DNA of 64,000 nt from Chryseobacterium aquifrigidense (GCF_006716485.1 NZ_VFPD01000001.1:1873314-1937313), one strand, 5' to 3'; counted from the first letter of the stretch, positions 46,398 through 56,356 are shown. Notes: generated by a model from the letters alone, not told the origin. A program made the numbers and translations.

Positions 46398-47969
46398 CTA
46401 TTTATAATCTTTAGAGCTTCTTCTAGGCTCTTTTACTTCCGGCCACTTCACAGTCTCTCCTTTTTCATCCTGAGGCATTACTCTTTTTTCCCGATTACTG
46501 AATTCAGGATCTTCGGATGCCATATAAGCTAATGCTGCGGTTAAAACCACATTATTTTTCACCTCATCAAAAACAATCTTGTCATAAGTATCTTTGGTGG
46601 TATGCCAGGTATATCCAAAATAGCCCCAGTTCAGAGAACCTAACGAAATTCCGGGTACTCCTGCTGCCACAAACGAAGCATGGTCAGAACCTCCTCCGCC
46701 TGGCATTCCTGGGAAATCAGTTTTAATATGACCTCTTACTGCTTTTGGAACTCCGTCAAGCCATCGTCCTACGTAATCATAAGCTTTTACAAATCCTTGT
46801 CCGCTGATATTGACAACACGTCCTGTTCCGTTATCCTGGTTAAAAGCAGCCTGTACTCCTTTAATAATCTGAGGATTATCCATCACAAAACCTCTCGAAC
46901 CGTTTAATCCCTGTTCTTCACTCCCCCAAAGTCCGATTACAATAGTTCTTTTATTATTAGGATAATATTTTTTCAGAATTCTCATGGTTTCCAGCATGGT
47001 GATTGTTCCGGTTCCGTTATCTGTAGCTCCCTGAGCTCCGTCCCATGAATCAAGGTGAGCTGAAAGAATTACATATTCATCCGGCTTTTCTTTTCCTTTG
47101 ATCATTCCAATTGTATTAAAACTTTTGGCTTCAGGAAGTACTTTTGACTGGGCATCAATTTTGATTTTAGGCTGAGTTCCTTTTTCAGCCATTCTGTAAA
47201 GCATTCCATAGTCTTCCACATCGATATCAATCATTGGAATCTTGCTTGTTTTCGCTCCAAATATTCTGTTAGCTCCCATAATACCCGTCCAGTTTGAAAT
47301 GGCAATACCTGCCGCTCCTGCTTTTTCCAATGCTTCGGGAAGGGTGTTATTATCATAGCCGATGTTCTTTATATAAGCAGCAAAATCTTTGGTAGCCTGC
47401 TCTTTTTCGGCTTTCAGTTTTTCATACAATTCCTGCGTTGCAAATTCTTTGATCTGCTCATCAGAACGACCGATTTTCTGGTATTGTGCCATCAATACAA
47501 TTTTCCCTTTCACAGCAGGAAGCCATTGATCAAATTCAGCTTTAGAAGATACTTTCGGAAGAACAATCACTTCTGCCTCAATTGCTTTTTTAGTAGCCGG
47601 GCTCCATGCCAGCTGTGTTGCGGAAAGAGATTTTACTCGCGGATATGTCATATCAACATGGGTAGTTCCTCTTTGCCATCCTTTCCATGTCCCGAATTGC
47701 TGAAGGTTAGCGTCTACTCCCCACGAACGGAGTTTACTGGCACTCCATTCGTTTGCTGCCAGCATTTCGGGAGTTCCCACAAGACGGGGTCCGATCCCAT
47801 CCAGCAGTTCAGATGCAAGATTTTCCAGCTGGGAATTATTATTAACTTCATCTACAAAACTTTTTACGATAGGGTTAAGCCTTTCTTTTGGGTCAACCTT
47901 TACCTGAGCCCATGAAAACTGAGCAGCCAGCATTACTGCAGGCACTGCAAAAAATCTATTTATCCTCAT
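46398..47969 (-). CDS. M28-family zinc peptidase with PA-like insert
   Basis: 523 residues with signal peptide (MRINRFFAVPAVMLAAQFSW). The M28/carboxypeptidase Q-like catalytic domain shows VILSAHLDSWDGAQGATDNG, WGSEEQGLNGS and GGSDHASFVAAGVPG, which contain the zinc ligands and the catalytic acid. A PA-like insert precedes it. It likely removes amino acids from peptides in the periplasm or outside the cell. Confidence 0.88.
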   Translation of the reverse strand: MRINRFFAVPAVMLAAQFSWAQVKVDPKERLNPIVKSFVDEVNNNSQLENLASELLDGIGPRLVGTPEMLAANEWSASKLRSWGVDANLQQFGTWKGWQRGTTHVDMTYPRVKSLSATQLAWSPATKKAIEAEVIVLPKVSSKAEFDQWLPAVKGKIVLMAQYQKIGRSDEQIKEFATQELYEKLKAEKEQATKDFAAYIKNIGYDNNTLPEALEKAGAAGIAISNWTGIMGANRIFGAKTSKIPMIDIDVEDYGMLYRMAEKGTQPKIKIDAQSKVLPEAKSFNTIGMIKGKEKPDEYVILSAHLDSWDGAQGATDNGTGTITMLETMRILKKYYPNNKRTIVIGLWGSEEQGLNGSRGFVMDNPQIIKGVQAAFNQDNGTGRVVNISGQGFVKAYDYVGRWLDGVPKAVRGHIKTDFPGMPGGGGSDHASFVAAGVPGISLGSLNWGYFGYTWHTTKDTYDKIVFDEVKNNVVLTAALAYMASEDPEFSNREKRVMPQDEKGETVKWPEVKEPRRSSKDYK

Positions 47970-48218
47970 ACTATTTATTGATTGGTTTAAAGATAAAGGA
48001 AATTGGGGAGATGATGAAAGATTAAGCTTAAAAAAGAAACTTTACAATTATATTATTAACTATTTTATCCAAAAAAAATAATAAAAATCTACAAACAACT
48101 ATAACTCACAAAAAAAGACTATCAATACGACAGTCTTTGTATTCTTTAGAAATAGTATTTCATTTTCCCTGATAATAGCTTTAACTTGTTTCCCATTAAA
48201 ACACTATTGAATTCAGGC

Positions 48219-48246
48219 AAAAAAAAACCGGCTTCAAAAAGCCGGC
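48219..48246 (-). terminator. Terminator of the histone H1-like gene
   Basis: CCGGCTT (48228-48234) pairs with AAGCCGG (48239-48245), and the minus strand then has a run of T. Confidence 0.75.
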
Positions 48247-48256
48247 TAAAGGAGAA

Positions 48257-48433
48257 TTATTTCTTAGCTTCTTCTACAGAAACTTTTCTGAATTCTTTGA
48301 ACAATTTGCTTAGTTCTAAAGCTGCTTTACGAGCTCTTGTACCAGCTGCTTTGTTTCCTTTTTCCGCTTGTTGGTTTGCCTCAGTTGTGAACGCTTCAAA
48401 TTCTGCGTTGATTTTTTCAATTAGTTCTTTCAT
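48257..48433 (-). CDS. Histone H1-like DNA-binding protein
   Basis: 58 residues: MKELIEKINAEFEAFTTEAN at the start, then GNKAAGTRARKAALELSKLF and KEFRKVSVEEAKK. This is the small Hc1-type nucleoid protein common in Bacteroidetes, with basic residues clustered in the second half. The -7 box TATATTTG is at 48454-48461 on the minus strand, so it is probably well expressed. A short gene with a strong terminator. Confidence 0.85.
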   Translation of the reverse strand: MKELIEKINAEFEAFTTEANQQAEKGNKAAGTRARKAALELSKLFKEFRKVSVEEAKK

Positions 48434-48738
48434 TTATTTAAAAATTTAGGCTGCAAATATAGGTTTTATGGCGATTCCAGCCTAATTGTGTCGAAAAAAA
48501 ATAGTGGATTTAATCATTTTTTCTAAGTCTTCCGTAAATTCAATTTAATTTTTAAAATAAAATCGAATTATTGTAGAAAACCAGCCATGTATTGGGTACT
48601 ATATTAAGCAGTAGTTAATATTTAAATAAACCATTCAAAATCAATAAGAATCAAAAAAAACAAACCAAGATTCTCTTAATAAATTTTATGCAGGAAACCA
48701 TTTGAGTTTCTTTACCTTACTTCATTGTTCTTAAAGTT
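48434..48738. other. Intergenic stretch
   Basis: Holds the TATATTTG box of the histone H1-like gene (minus strand) at 48454-48461; otherwise nothing recognised. Confidence 0.5.
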
Positions 48739-50154
48739 TTAAAACTGCAGCTCTTTTGCTTTCGCGCCTGCATTTTTCAGTAAAACAATGCTTTCAGAAG
48801 TAATTCTTTCGGTAAAAATCACCCTGAAATGAAAATAATATTTATCCGTGAAAGAAAAAGTATTTCCGGGGGTGAACAAAACCTGATGCTCTTCACAATA
48901 TTGGTAAAACCTTTTCATATCAGTATTCTCAGGAAGCTGTCCCCAAATACTGTAACCTCCTTTGGGCCTGTGAAAATAAGAGCCTTCAGGAAAGGAATTT
49001 CTTAACACCTCTACTACCTGAACAGCCTGCTGGCTGAGTTTTTTCCGGAATAACCGAAGGTGTCTTTCATAACTGCTTCCCTGTAGCAGTTTCAGAACCA
49101 ATTCCTGATAAACAGGAGAAACGGTGCGCCCTAAAGCAAACCTTACTCTTTCGGATTTTGCATAAAAACTTCCGGCATATAACCAGCCTAAACGAATTCC
49201 GGGAGCTAACGTCTTTGAAAACGATGAATACATCATTACTGTTCCTTTTTTATCAAAACATTTTATACTTTGCGGTCTATGTTCTTCAAAATAAAGATCG
49301 GAGTACATATCATTCTCAATAATACAGAACTGATACGTTTCTGCCATGCTCAGAACTTCTTTTTTTGTTTCATCTTTCATTACAACACCGGTGGGATTGT
49401 GAAAATTGGGAGTCGTGACAAGAGCACAGATCTTATTTTCCTCACAGATCGTTTTGAAATATTCAGTATCAAAACCTGTTTTATAATGTACAGGGATTTC
49501 TATGACTTTCAGTTCAAGATGCGTAAGTACTTCCAGTACAGAAAATACACATGGACTCTCAACAGCCACTACATCTCCTGCTTTTGTAACCGATTTTAAA
49601 GCAATTGTAAGGGCCTGCAAAGCCCCATCAGTGATAATTATTTCGTCCGGATTTAATACACAGCCATAAGCTCCCATTTGTTTTGCAATATGTTTCCTTA
49701 ACAGCTCCAAGCCGTTTGAGGGATAATACCTGAGCAGTGATGCTCCTTTCTCGCGAATAACTTCCTGCATTGTTCTGAGGATAAGCTTCTGCGGAATCAG
49801 GAGATCTCCGGGTACAGCCGTATTGAAAGAACTGAATTCTGAAGTTCTTTTGGAAGTAAGCATCATATTTTTCATAAATACCTCATCCCTCACTACGGCC
49901 GGAAGCTTTGTTTTTACTTCCGGAATATTTTCCTCCTGAATTCCTGTGACAAAATAGCCAGACCGTGGATTGCTCCTGATCAATCCTTTAATCATAAGAT
50001 ATTCAAATCCACTTTGTACAGAGCTTGTGCTCAGTTTGTATTTTTCCTTAATGATACGAACGGAAGGAAGCCTGTCATTTTTCTGTAAAATTCCATTGTA
50101 GATCTGCCTCTCTATTTCTGCTGTAAAAATTTCGTACTTATAGGGTTTCATCAT
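48739..50154 (-). CDS. MocR/GntR-type regulator with aminotransferase domain
   Basis: 471 residues: an N-terminal winged HTH (LPSVRIIKEKYKLSTSSVQS) fused to a PLP-dependent aminotransferase-like domain whose lysine is in SFSKTLAPGIRLGW. The family senses PLP or amino acid derivatives and activates or represses a neighbouring gene. It is divergent from an acetyltransferase gene, and three CTGTA[CT] copies lie between them. Confidence 0.9.
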   Translation of the reverse strand: MMKPYKYEIFTAEIERQIYNGILQKNDRLPSVRIIKEKYKLSTSSVQSGFEYLMIKGLIRSNPRSGYFVTGIQEENIPEVKTKLPAVVRDEVFMKNMMLTSKRTSEFSSFNTAVPGDLLIPQKLILRTMQEVIREKGASLLRYYPSNGLELLRKHIAKQMGAYGCVLNPDEIIITDGALQALTIALKSVTKAGDVVAVESPCVFSVLEVLTHLELKVIEIPVHYKTGFDTEYFKTICEENKICALVTTPNFHNPTGVVMKDETKKEVLSMAETYQFCIIENDMYSDLYFEEHRPQSIKCFDKKGTVMMYSSFSKTLAPGIRLGWLYAGSFYAKSERVRFALGRTVSPVYQELVLKLLQGSSYERHLRLFRKKLSQQAVQVVEVLRNSFPEGSYFHRPKGGYSIWGQLPENTDMKRFYQYCEEHQVLFTPGNTFSFTDKYYFHFRVIFTERITSESIVLLKNAGAKAKELQF

Positions 50155-50164
50155 AATACATCAA

Positions 50165-50225
50165 CTGTACTGAACAAATTTACAAAAATACCTTTCTGTA
50201 CCGATGATATTTTAGCGAACTGTAT
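50165..50225. promoter_or_regulatory. Possible MocR operator: three CTGTA[CT] repeats
   Basis: CTGTAC at 50165-50170, CTGTAC at 50196-50201 and CTGTAT at 50220-50225 are direct repeats between the divergent MocR and GNAT genes. A TAATTTTG -7 box for the GNAT gene follows at 50249-50256. Confidence 0.4.
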
Positions 50226-50271
50226 CCTTTTTAAATAGATTAATCTTATAATTTTGAATAAAAAAAATCCC

Positions 50272-50787
50272 ATGGATATCATTTCAAAATTTACAGTAGG
50301 TTCTGAAGAGGGAATTTCTGATCTTATAACCATTATTGATTCTTCCATTTATACATTGCACAAAGAGTTTGTAAGTGAGGAAGACATAAAAAAATATATT
50401 CAGCATGAAATAGATCCAAGAAAGATGATCAATGATCTGAATGACCTTTCCAACCAACTGATCATGATGTATGCTGATCAAAAACCCATTGGATACAGTA
50501 TTATAAAAAGTGGTTCTTTGCACATGGGAATTCCTGAGGGAAAAAGGGCTACAGAAATCAGTTTTGTAATTCTTTCAGAGTTTGACACTCCGCAGACAAG
50601 ACAGTCTCTTTGGAAAAAATGCAGATCCGCAATAAGCTTTACGGATATTATATGGACCAATATGCTTGATCATGATCCTCTTTCTGAATTTTTAAAAGAG
50701 TCCGGTTTTATAGCTATGGAAAGTTCAAAGGCTGGTCCTTTCCAGCTGCCATCACATATTTTGGAATTGGAAATCAATAAAAGCTAA
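50272..50787 (+). CDS. GNAT-family acetyltransferase
   Basis: About 171 residues: acetyl-CoA-dependent N-acetyltransferase-like protein, with LIMMYADQKPIGYSIIKSG and a later SEFLKESGFIAMESSK. The usual R/QxxGxG/A loop is not sharp. The start is the ATG at 50272; an upstream TTG at 50254 gives an unlikely extension. Divergent from the MocR gene, so probably its target. Confidence 0.6.
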   Translation: MDIISKFTVGSEEGISDLITIIDSSIYTLHKEFVSEEDIKKYIQHEIDPRKMINDLNDLSNQLIMMYADQKPIGYSIIKSGSLHMGIPEGKRATEISFVILSEFDTPQTRQSLWKKCRSAISFTDIIWTNMLDHDPLSEFLKESGFIAMESSKAGPFQLPSHILELEINKS

Positions 50788-50914
50788 CTTACTTCATCCT
50801 GAAACACTGATTTCTAAAGGTGGTAACCTATATTTTATGATGGCAATTCCTTATCATATTGCTGATATTGAGAGAGACTATAATTCATATTTTCATTATC
50901 TGGCTTACAATTAA

Positions 50915-50944
50915 TTTGAGTAAGCAACAGTTTACCTATCTTTG
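50915..50944 (+). promoter_or_regulatory. Promoter of the AraC-type regulator
   Basis: TTTG (50915-50918), 18 bases, then TATCTTTG (50937-50944). Both elements match the flavobacterial consensus, and the ATG follows 20 bases later. Confidence 0.65.
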
Positions 50945-50963
50945 ATTTTTATAATTTTTACTT

Positions 50964-51878
50964 ATGAGCGATCAGCTGGAAACGATAGAAGATTATTACA
51001 GACGCATCCGTAAAGATCAGATCAAAATATTTGATTCTGAGGATTTTGAAACCGGAAAATCCCATTTCAATATTTCCATGCGGAGATACTGTAGTTTCAA
51101 AAGTCCCTACAACCGTCGTGATTATTATAAAATAAGCTTTATCATTGGAAAAGGAACTATTCATTATGGTGCACATCAGCTTTTTATAGATGGTCCCGCC
51201 CTATTTTTTCCTTCTCCAAGTATTCCTTATTCATGGGAATGCGAAAGTGATGTTCAGGAAGGGTATTTCTGTTTGTTCAACCAGGAATTCTTCACTGGAA
51301 ATTCAGAATTTAACCTGTTTAAAAAAACTTCAATGTTCAAGGAATGGAGCAAGCCCGTTGTTTTTCTGACAGAAGAGCAGGCCCAGCTGGCTACTCTTTA
51401 TTTTGACCAGATCTACCGGATGAATAATTCTTCATATCCTTTCCGTTGCAGCAGTATCAAAAGCAATCTTGCTTCTGTAATGCATCTGGCACTGGAAAAC
51501 CGTGTAGAAGATATCAATCCTAATGAACTTCCTGCGAATGTGCGCTTGTACAGGTTATTTGATGAGTTGCTCAACAAACAGTTCCCTTTGGATTCTCCTG
51601 CTTATCCGCTGGCATTAAAAACACCTTCTGATTTTGCAGAACACCTGAATGTGCATGTCAATCATTTGAATTCTTCTGTAAAATCTGTAACGAATCTTAC
51701 TACAACACAGATTATTAAAGAAAAAATGTTTGAAGAGTCTAAAAACCTGCTGAAATATACGAATTGGGATATTGCCCAGATAGGTTATACTTTAGGGTTT
51801 GATCAGCCTGCGCATTTTAATAATTTTTTTAAAAAGCATGCCCGGACTTCCCCCTTAAAGTTTAAGAATTTATCTTAA
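50964..51878 (+). CDS. AraC-family transcriptional regulator
   Basis: 304 residues: N-terminal cupin-like sensor (YKISFIIGKGTIHYGAHQLF) and C-terminal HTH (DFAEHLNVHVNHLNSSVKSV, then DIAQIGYTLGFDQPAHFNNF). It is the paralog of 24455-25393. The downstream MFS transporter gene, 82 bases away, is the likely target. Confidence 0.92.
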   Translation: MSDQLETIEDYYRRIRKDQIKIFDSEDFETGKSHFNISMRRYCSFKSPYNRRDYYKISFIIGKGTIHYGAHQLFIDGPALFFPSPSIPYSWECESDVQEGYFCLFNQEFFTGNSEFNLFKKTSMFKEWSKPVVFLTEEQAQLATLYFDQIYRMNNSSYPFRCSSIKSNLASVMHLALENRVEDINPNELPANVRLYRLFDELLNKQFPLDSPAYPLALKTPSDFAEHLNVHVNHLNSSVKSVTNLTTTQIIKEKMFEESKNLLKYTNWDIAQIGYTLGFDQPAHFNNFFKKHARTSPLKFKNLS

Positions 51879-51960
51879 TATTTGATTTTTGTAATTTTTG
51901 CTTTGTCTTTTAAAATCGGGTTTTGTATTTCTTGACTTATTTTTGCAATGTAAAAAATGA

Positions 51961-53172
51961 ATGAATATGTTGAGAGAAGCATCTGAGCAAAGAATCAGAT
52001 TAATTACCATTATGGCTTTCGTGTCTATCCCGCTTTCCGGGTTTGTCACGGATATTTATTTACCATCGTTCCCTTCTATGGCCAAAGAAATGATGGTTTC
52101 AGAAAAAGATATTCAGATTACCCTGACTTCATATCTGTTGAGCTACGGAATTTCTCAATTGTTTGTAGGGGGAATTCTTGACAGCATTGGCCGCTACCGT
52201 CCCAAATTGATAGCATTATTTCTGTTGATTCTGACCAGTATTTTAATTACCATGACAAATAGTATTTTACTGATCTGTTTGCTTCGTATTCTTCAGGGAG
52301 CTGCAGTTTCAGTGCTTGTTGTGGCAACACGTGCTATTTTTGTGGATATTTATGATGCAGAAAGGGTGAAACATTATTTAAGCTATTTTACCATTGTCTG
52401 GTCGTGTGGCCCTATTCTGGCGCCTTTCCTTGGTGGATATCTTGAGAAAATCTTTAACTGGCATGCTAATTTCTATTTTCTGGCAGCTTATGCCGGATTT
52501 CTGTTTCTTTTCGAATGGTTTTTTAGCGGGGAAAGTCTTCCACAGAAAAAGAAGCTGGATCTTTCAGAGAATATAAGTCTTTATAAAATGATGCTTAAAA
52601 ACAGGATTTTCATGTTGGGGATTTTCATTTTAGGACTGAGCTACTCTATTGTTATGTTGTTTAATATTACCGGACCCTTTATTATTGAAAACACCTTTCA
52701 TTTTACACCGGTGGTTATTGGATACTGTACTTTAATCTTAGGATTCTCATGGATGATTGGAGGGTTTATAGGAAAACGAAGACTGACTCTGGATTTTAAA
52801 CCACGAATTCTACAGCCTATTCTTTTGCAGCTGATTCTGATTGCAGGACTGATCACTACCAGTTATTTTGCAGAAAGCCTTTTCATTATGATTCCTTTTG
52901 CCTTTTTTATTCATATCTGCTCCGGAATTTTATTCACCTCATTTTTCACGACAAGTATGCTTTACTTTCCTAAAAATGCAGGTACTGCTGGTGGATTGAT
53001 GGGTGGATTGGTATATGTGATCACTTCGGTAACAAGTTTCATTATCTCGGTAAGTGGAACGGTAACGGATCAAAAAGGTCTTTCCTGGCGCTATCTGATC
53101 ATTGCGTGTTTCCTTTTGGGGATTATTCTAATTATGCATCAAGCCGTTAAAAAAGAAAAAGCAGAGAACTAA
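51961..53172 (+). CDS. MFS transporter, Bcr/CflA type
   Basis: 403 residues with about 12 transmembrane segments. SGFVTDIYLPSFPSMAKEM and the loop GGILDSIGRYRPK match the drug/proton antiporter DHA1 branch (Bcr/CflA). It probably expels small toxic compounds. It pairs with the AraC gene just upstream. Confidence 0.9.
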   Translation: MNMLREASEQRIRLITIMAFVSIPLSGFVTDIYLPSFPSMAKEMMVSEKDIQITLTSYLLSYGISQLFVGGILDSIGRYRPKLIALFLLILTSILITMTNSILLICLLRILQGAAVSVLVVATRAIFVDIYDAERVKHYLSYFTIVWSCGPILAPFLGGYLEKIFNWHANFYFLAAYAGFLFLFEWFFSGESLPQKKKLDLSENISLYKMMLKNRIFMLGIFILGLSYSIVMLFNITGPFIIENTFHFTPVVIGYCTLILGFSWMIGGFIGKRRLTLDFKPRILQPILLQLILIAGLITTSYFAESLFIMIPFAFFIHICSGILFTSFFTTSMLYFPKNAGTAGGLMGGLVYVITSVTSFIISVSGTVTDQKGLSWRYLIIACFLLGIILIMHQAVKKEKAEN

Positions 53173-53186
53173 TCTCTGCTTTTTTA
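53155..53186 (+). terminator. Terminator of the MFS gene
   Basis: AAAGCAGAG pairs with CTCTGCTTT across the stop codon, then T bases. Confidence 0.75.
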
Positions 53187-53221
53187 TAGTTATTAAAAGA
53201 TCAATGGATTGGCAATTAATT

Positions 53222-54796
53222 CTAAAAAGGATCTGCAACCGTATTGTTCATTTTTACTTCGAACTGCACATCAGGGGTTAAACTTGTTCCATTCAGGTAA
53301 ATCCAATCTGTTCCTGACTTTTTATATACCTGAAGATAATAGGTATTTCCAATTCCTGTTGTATCCTTGAAAGCTACAATATCTCCATCTTCAACACTTG
53401 TTGAAAGATTTCCTGCTTTTTTCTTTACAATCTGAATCCTCATGTTGTAAGTTGTCTTTCCATGTTTCGGATAAAAATAATAGCTTCCACTCCCTGTTGA
53501 GTACCAATACCAGAAATGATTAAGCCTTTCACTGGTTTCTACTCTTACATATCCTTCTTTCAGATCAAAATAATTATCAGAATCGCCGATATTTACAATA
53601 TTGAACCAGGTACTTGCATCCGGTTGTGAAGAAGAGACCGTCAGCCAGTCATTAGGTGTTGAAAGATTTGAAGTGATATATTTCCCTGAAGAGACAGATT
53701 TTAATGAAATACGGTCATGCTTTCTGAATTTCAGACTTTTTGTAGGTGTCTTCTCATCCGAGTAAACATTAGCTTCTACAGGATAGTGATCTGAATATTC
53801 TGCCCAATGATATTGAATTCCGGCTATATTTGTATACGTCATGAGATTTGAAGATACAGGGTCAAAAACGATATTCTGCCACGTTGGTGGTACAAGATGA
53901 TCATTGGAAACCAGGATATAATCAAGATATTCACGTTTATTTTCCGGATAAGGATAATGATAGGAAGCCATTATATTGGTTTTCGGATCCCATGAATAAG
54001 GCAATCCTTTGTATATGGGAGCACTTACATTAAGCGTTTGCAGCATATCAGCATATTCGGGAGTATCTTTAATGATATTAAAATCTCCGCCATAGATCAC
54101 CATTTCATCTTCAGGTATATTCAACCGGTCTACAAATGTCTTCATCATTTGCAGCTGCTGTTTACGGATCGCTACCTCATTCCCATTACAGGAAGGTTGT
54201 GTAGACTGTGCGTGTGTTGCTATAAAATGGACACGTTTTCCATCTTTTAAGATTCTGACATACACAAGGCCCTTCAGACAGTTTCCATCATAAGAACATC
54301 CTGCCGGAAAAATATATTGCTCTTTTCTCTCTATGGGATATTTACTGGCAATCATCACTCCTCCGTCTTCGAATCCTCCGGAAATAAACTCACGCCAGTA
54401 ACCGGAAGTCTTATCCCAGCCATCTTTCGTCTGTCCCAATACAGGAGTCTGATAAGGGAAGCTTGGAAGAAGTTTGTTACGCAGCTTAGCAGCGGCAGAA
54501 TTATCAAAGCATTCCTGAAGCATAAGAACGTCATAATTCTTTAAAAAGGACGCTGCCCCCAGCCTCTCGGCTCTATTTTGCTGAGACCATTGCGTCATAC
54601 CAGATACCAGGAGTTCTTTCAATAGGAAAGTATTGTAAGATAATACCTTAATATTGGGGAAAGAACCCCTCATTGCATTTTCTTTTGCAACAGGAAGTGT
54701 TTCATCAGGCTGAAACTGGTCTGATCTGCACGATAAAAGGGTAAGAAGAAAAAGTACCGATAGAAACCGGCACAACGAAATTCGCATGTGATTCAT
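53222..54796 (-). CDS. Sphingomyelinase C-like phosphodiesterase lipoprotein
   Basis: 524 residues. A lipoprotein-type signal (FLLTLLSC) is followed by an endonuclease/exonuclease/phosphatase fold resembling bacterial neutral sphingomyelinase: VLSYNTFLL, MLQECFDN, FIATHAQSTQ, IYGGDFN and the final YSDHYPVEA. The C-terminal module of about 150 residues is beta-strand-rich, possibly a lipid- or glycan-binding domain. It probably splits phospholipid or sphingolipid head groups; whether host or own lipids is unknown. Confidence 0.83.
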   Translation of the reverse strand: MNHMRISLCRFLSVLFLLTLLSCRSDQFQPDETLPVAKENAMRGSFPNIKVLSYNTFLLKELLVSGMTQWSQQNRAERLGAASFLKNYDVLMLQECFDNSAAAKLRNKLLPSFPYQTPVLGQTKDGWDKTSGYWREFISGGFEDGGVMIASKYPIERKEQYIFPAGCSYDGNCLKGLVYVRILKDGKRVHFIATHAQSTQPSCNGNEVAIRKQQLQMMKTFVDRLNIPEDEMVIYGGDFNIIKDTPEYADMLQTLNVSAPIYKGLPYSWDPKTNIMASYHYPYPENKREYLDYILVSNDHLVPPTWQNIVFDPVSSNLMTYTNIAGIQYHWAEYSDHYPVEANVYSDEKTPTKSLKFRKHDRISLKSVSSGKYITSNLSTPNDWLTVSSSQPDASTWFNIVNIGDSDNYFDLKEGYVRVETSERLNHFWYWYSTGSGSYYFYPKHGKTTYNMRIQIVKKKAGNLSTSVEDGDIVAFKDTTGIGNTYYLQVYKKSGTDWIYLNGTSLTPDVQFEVKMNNTVADPF

Positions 54797-55040
54797 AAGT
54801 TTTTAAGTTAAAATTGTTTTGTTTTGTGTGGCCAAAGTATGATTTACCCCATTAACTAAAATGAACCCAATATTATCTAAATGATAATTTTCTGCTACGC
54901 GATTTAACTATTAAAAAAGGTAAGAATCTAACGGCCTAATTAGTTTTAATTAAAACTAATTTTACGTATATTTGTTAAGGTAAGTTTATGCTGAAAATCC
55001 TTTTGACAGATACCTTATCCTGCTATATTAGTATAAAAGT

Positions 55041-55517
55041 ATGTCCGCAAAACAGAATAACATATCAGAACTTGCATTGGAGCTTGGCCTTGCCATGAGT
55101 GAAATGAAAAGCCGTCTTCGACAGAAGATTCAGACTATTATTAATGATTATGATCCGGATTTGTCTTTTGAACTGATTGAAATCCTCGGATTGCTTTCAC
55201 GAAATTGTGGTATCAACCAGCAGGAAATAGGAAATAAAGTAAGCAAAGACAAGTCAAGTATTACTTATCTTATCAACAGTCTTGTCAACCGAAATCTTGT
55301 TGAACGGATAGCTGATAAAAATGACCGCAGAAATAAACAGATCTTTTTAACTCCAAAAGGTAAACAGATTGTAGAAACCGTTTATCCCTGGGCATTGAAC
55401 CTTTATAAAAAGGCAGCAGATGATATTCAGGAAGAAGAAATCATCAAAGCTCTGCTTCTGGTAAAAAAAATGACAGCAAACCTGGAAGAATCAGGACCAA
55501 AACATCATACAATATGA
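55041..55517 (+). CDS. MarR-family regulator
   Basis: 158 residues. The winged HTH (QQEIGNKVSKDKSSITYLIN, then LVERIADKNDRRNKQIFLTP) is the MarR fold. Its stop overlaps the start of the Usp gene by four bases (ATGA), so they are translationally coupled. Confidence 0.92.
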   Translation: MSAKQNNISELALELGLAMSEMKSRLRQKIQTIINDYDPDLSFELIEILGLLSRNCGINQQEIGNKVSKDKSSITYLINSLVNRNLVERIADKNDRRNKQIFLTPKGKQIVETVYPWALNLYKKAADDIQEEEIIKALLLVKKMTANLEESGPKHHTI

Positions 55518-56356
55518 GAACAATCCTTGTACCTGTTGATTTTACATCAACTACGGAAAATGCAGTAAGAATTGCTGCAGATTGGGCAAAAGCCTACGAA
55601 TATCAAAATATTATCCTACTCAAAACAGCAGGAGAATCTGAATTTGATTATCTGCATATCGCAGAAGGGCATTCATTTGTGAATGAAGAAAGTGTCAATA
55701 ACCTGTTGCAAAGGACAGAATTGTTATTCGATCAGCTGATAGGAATTGTTGCTGAAAAATCACCAGAAATAAAGGTTTCCAAAGTATTGAGTGATTGGAC
55801 ATTAACCAGAAGCATTAATGAGCTCTTAAAAAATCAGCCGTCTGTAGAACTGATTATTCTGGGAAGTGATGATCAGACTTCCTCCACTGAGAGTTTTGTT
55901 TCGGAGCATATTATAAGTATTGCAAGAACAAGCCCTGTAAAAACACTAATTGTACCGCACAGCTACCAATATACTCCTGTTAAGAATATATTTATCCCTT
56001 GTGATATCAAGGGTATTAAAAGATTGGAGAGACTGTTTCATCACAAATCTGTTATTCATAAACAGGATGTTCGTCTTTCATTTTTAAATATCAATACCCG
56101 CGAAAAAGAAGACGAGAACCAGAAAAAGGAACTGGAAGATTATATCCGCGAACATTTAACAGAGATTCCCAGCAGCATTCATTATTCTCACGATGAAAAT
56201 ATTATAAAAGGTATCCTGAACTTTGCGGCATCTGATAACGCAGATCTTATAATAGCGCTACCCGGTAAACATAGCTTTCTGTACTATCTGGCAAGCAGAA
56301 GTATTTCCGAGGGAATTTACCAGAATACCCATCAGCCTGTTTTAATTTTAAAATAA
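55514..56356 (+). CDS. Universal stress protein
   Basis: 280 residues with two UspA-like halves (VPVDFTSTTENAVRIAADWA at the start; NIFIPCDIKGIKRLERL in the second). The ATP-binding Gly-rich motif appears only weakly, as LIILGSDDQ in half one and ALPGKHSF in half two. Coupled to the MarR gene upstream. Confidence 0.87.
   Translation: MRTILVPVDFTSTTENAVRIAADWAKAYEYQNIILLKTAGESEFDYLHIAEGHSFVNEESVNNLLQRTELLFDQLIGIVAEKSPEIKVSKVLSDWTLTRSINELLKNQPSVELIILGSDDQTSSTESFVSEHIISIARTSPVKTLIVPHSYQYTPVKNIFIPCDIKGIKRLERLFHHKSVIHKQDVRLSFLNINTREKEDENQKKELEDYIREHLTEIPSSIHYSHDENIIKGILNFAASDNADLIIALPGKHSFLYYLASRSISEGIYQNTHQPVLILK

Noticed and set aside
47484..47915. 143-codon plus-strand frame opposite the M28 peptidase
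   Set aside because: Antisense and rich in Cys, His and Phe as expected from reversed codons.
50958..51176. Minus-strand frame over the start of the AraC gene at 50964
   Set aside because: Shadow of a supported gene with a good promoter on the plus strand.
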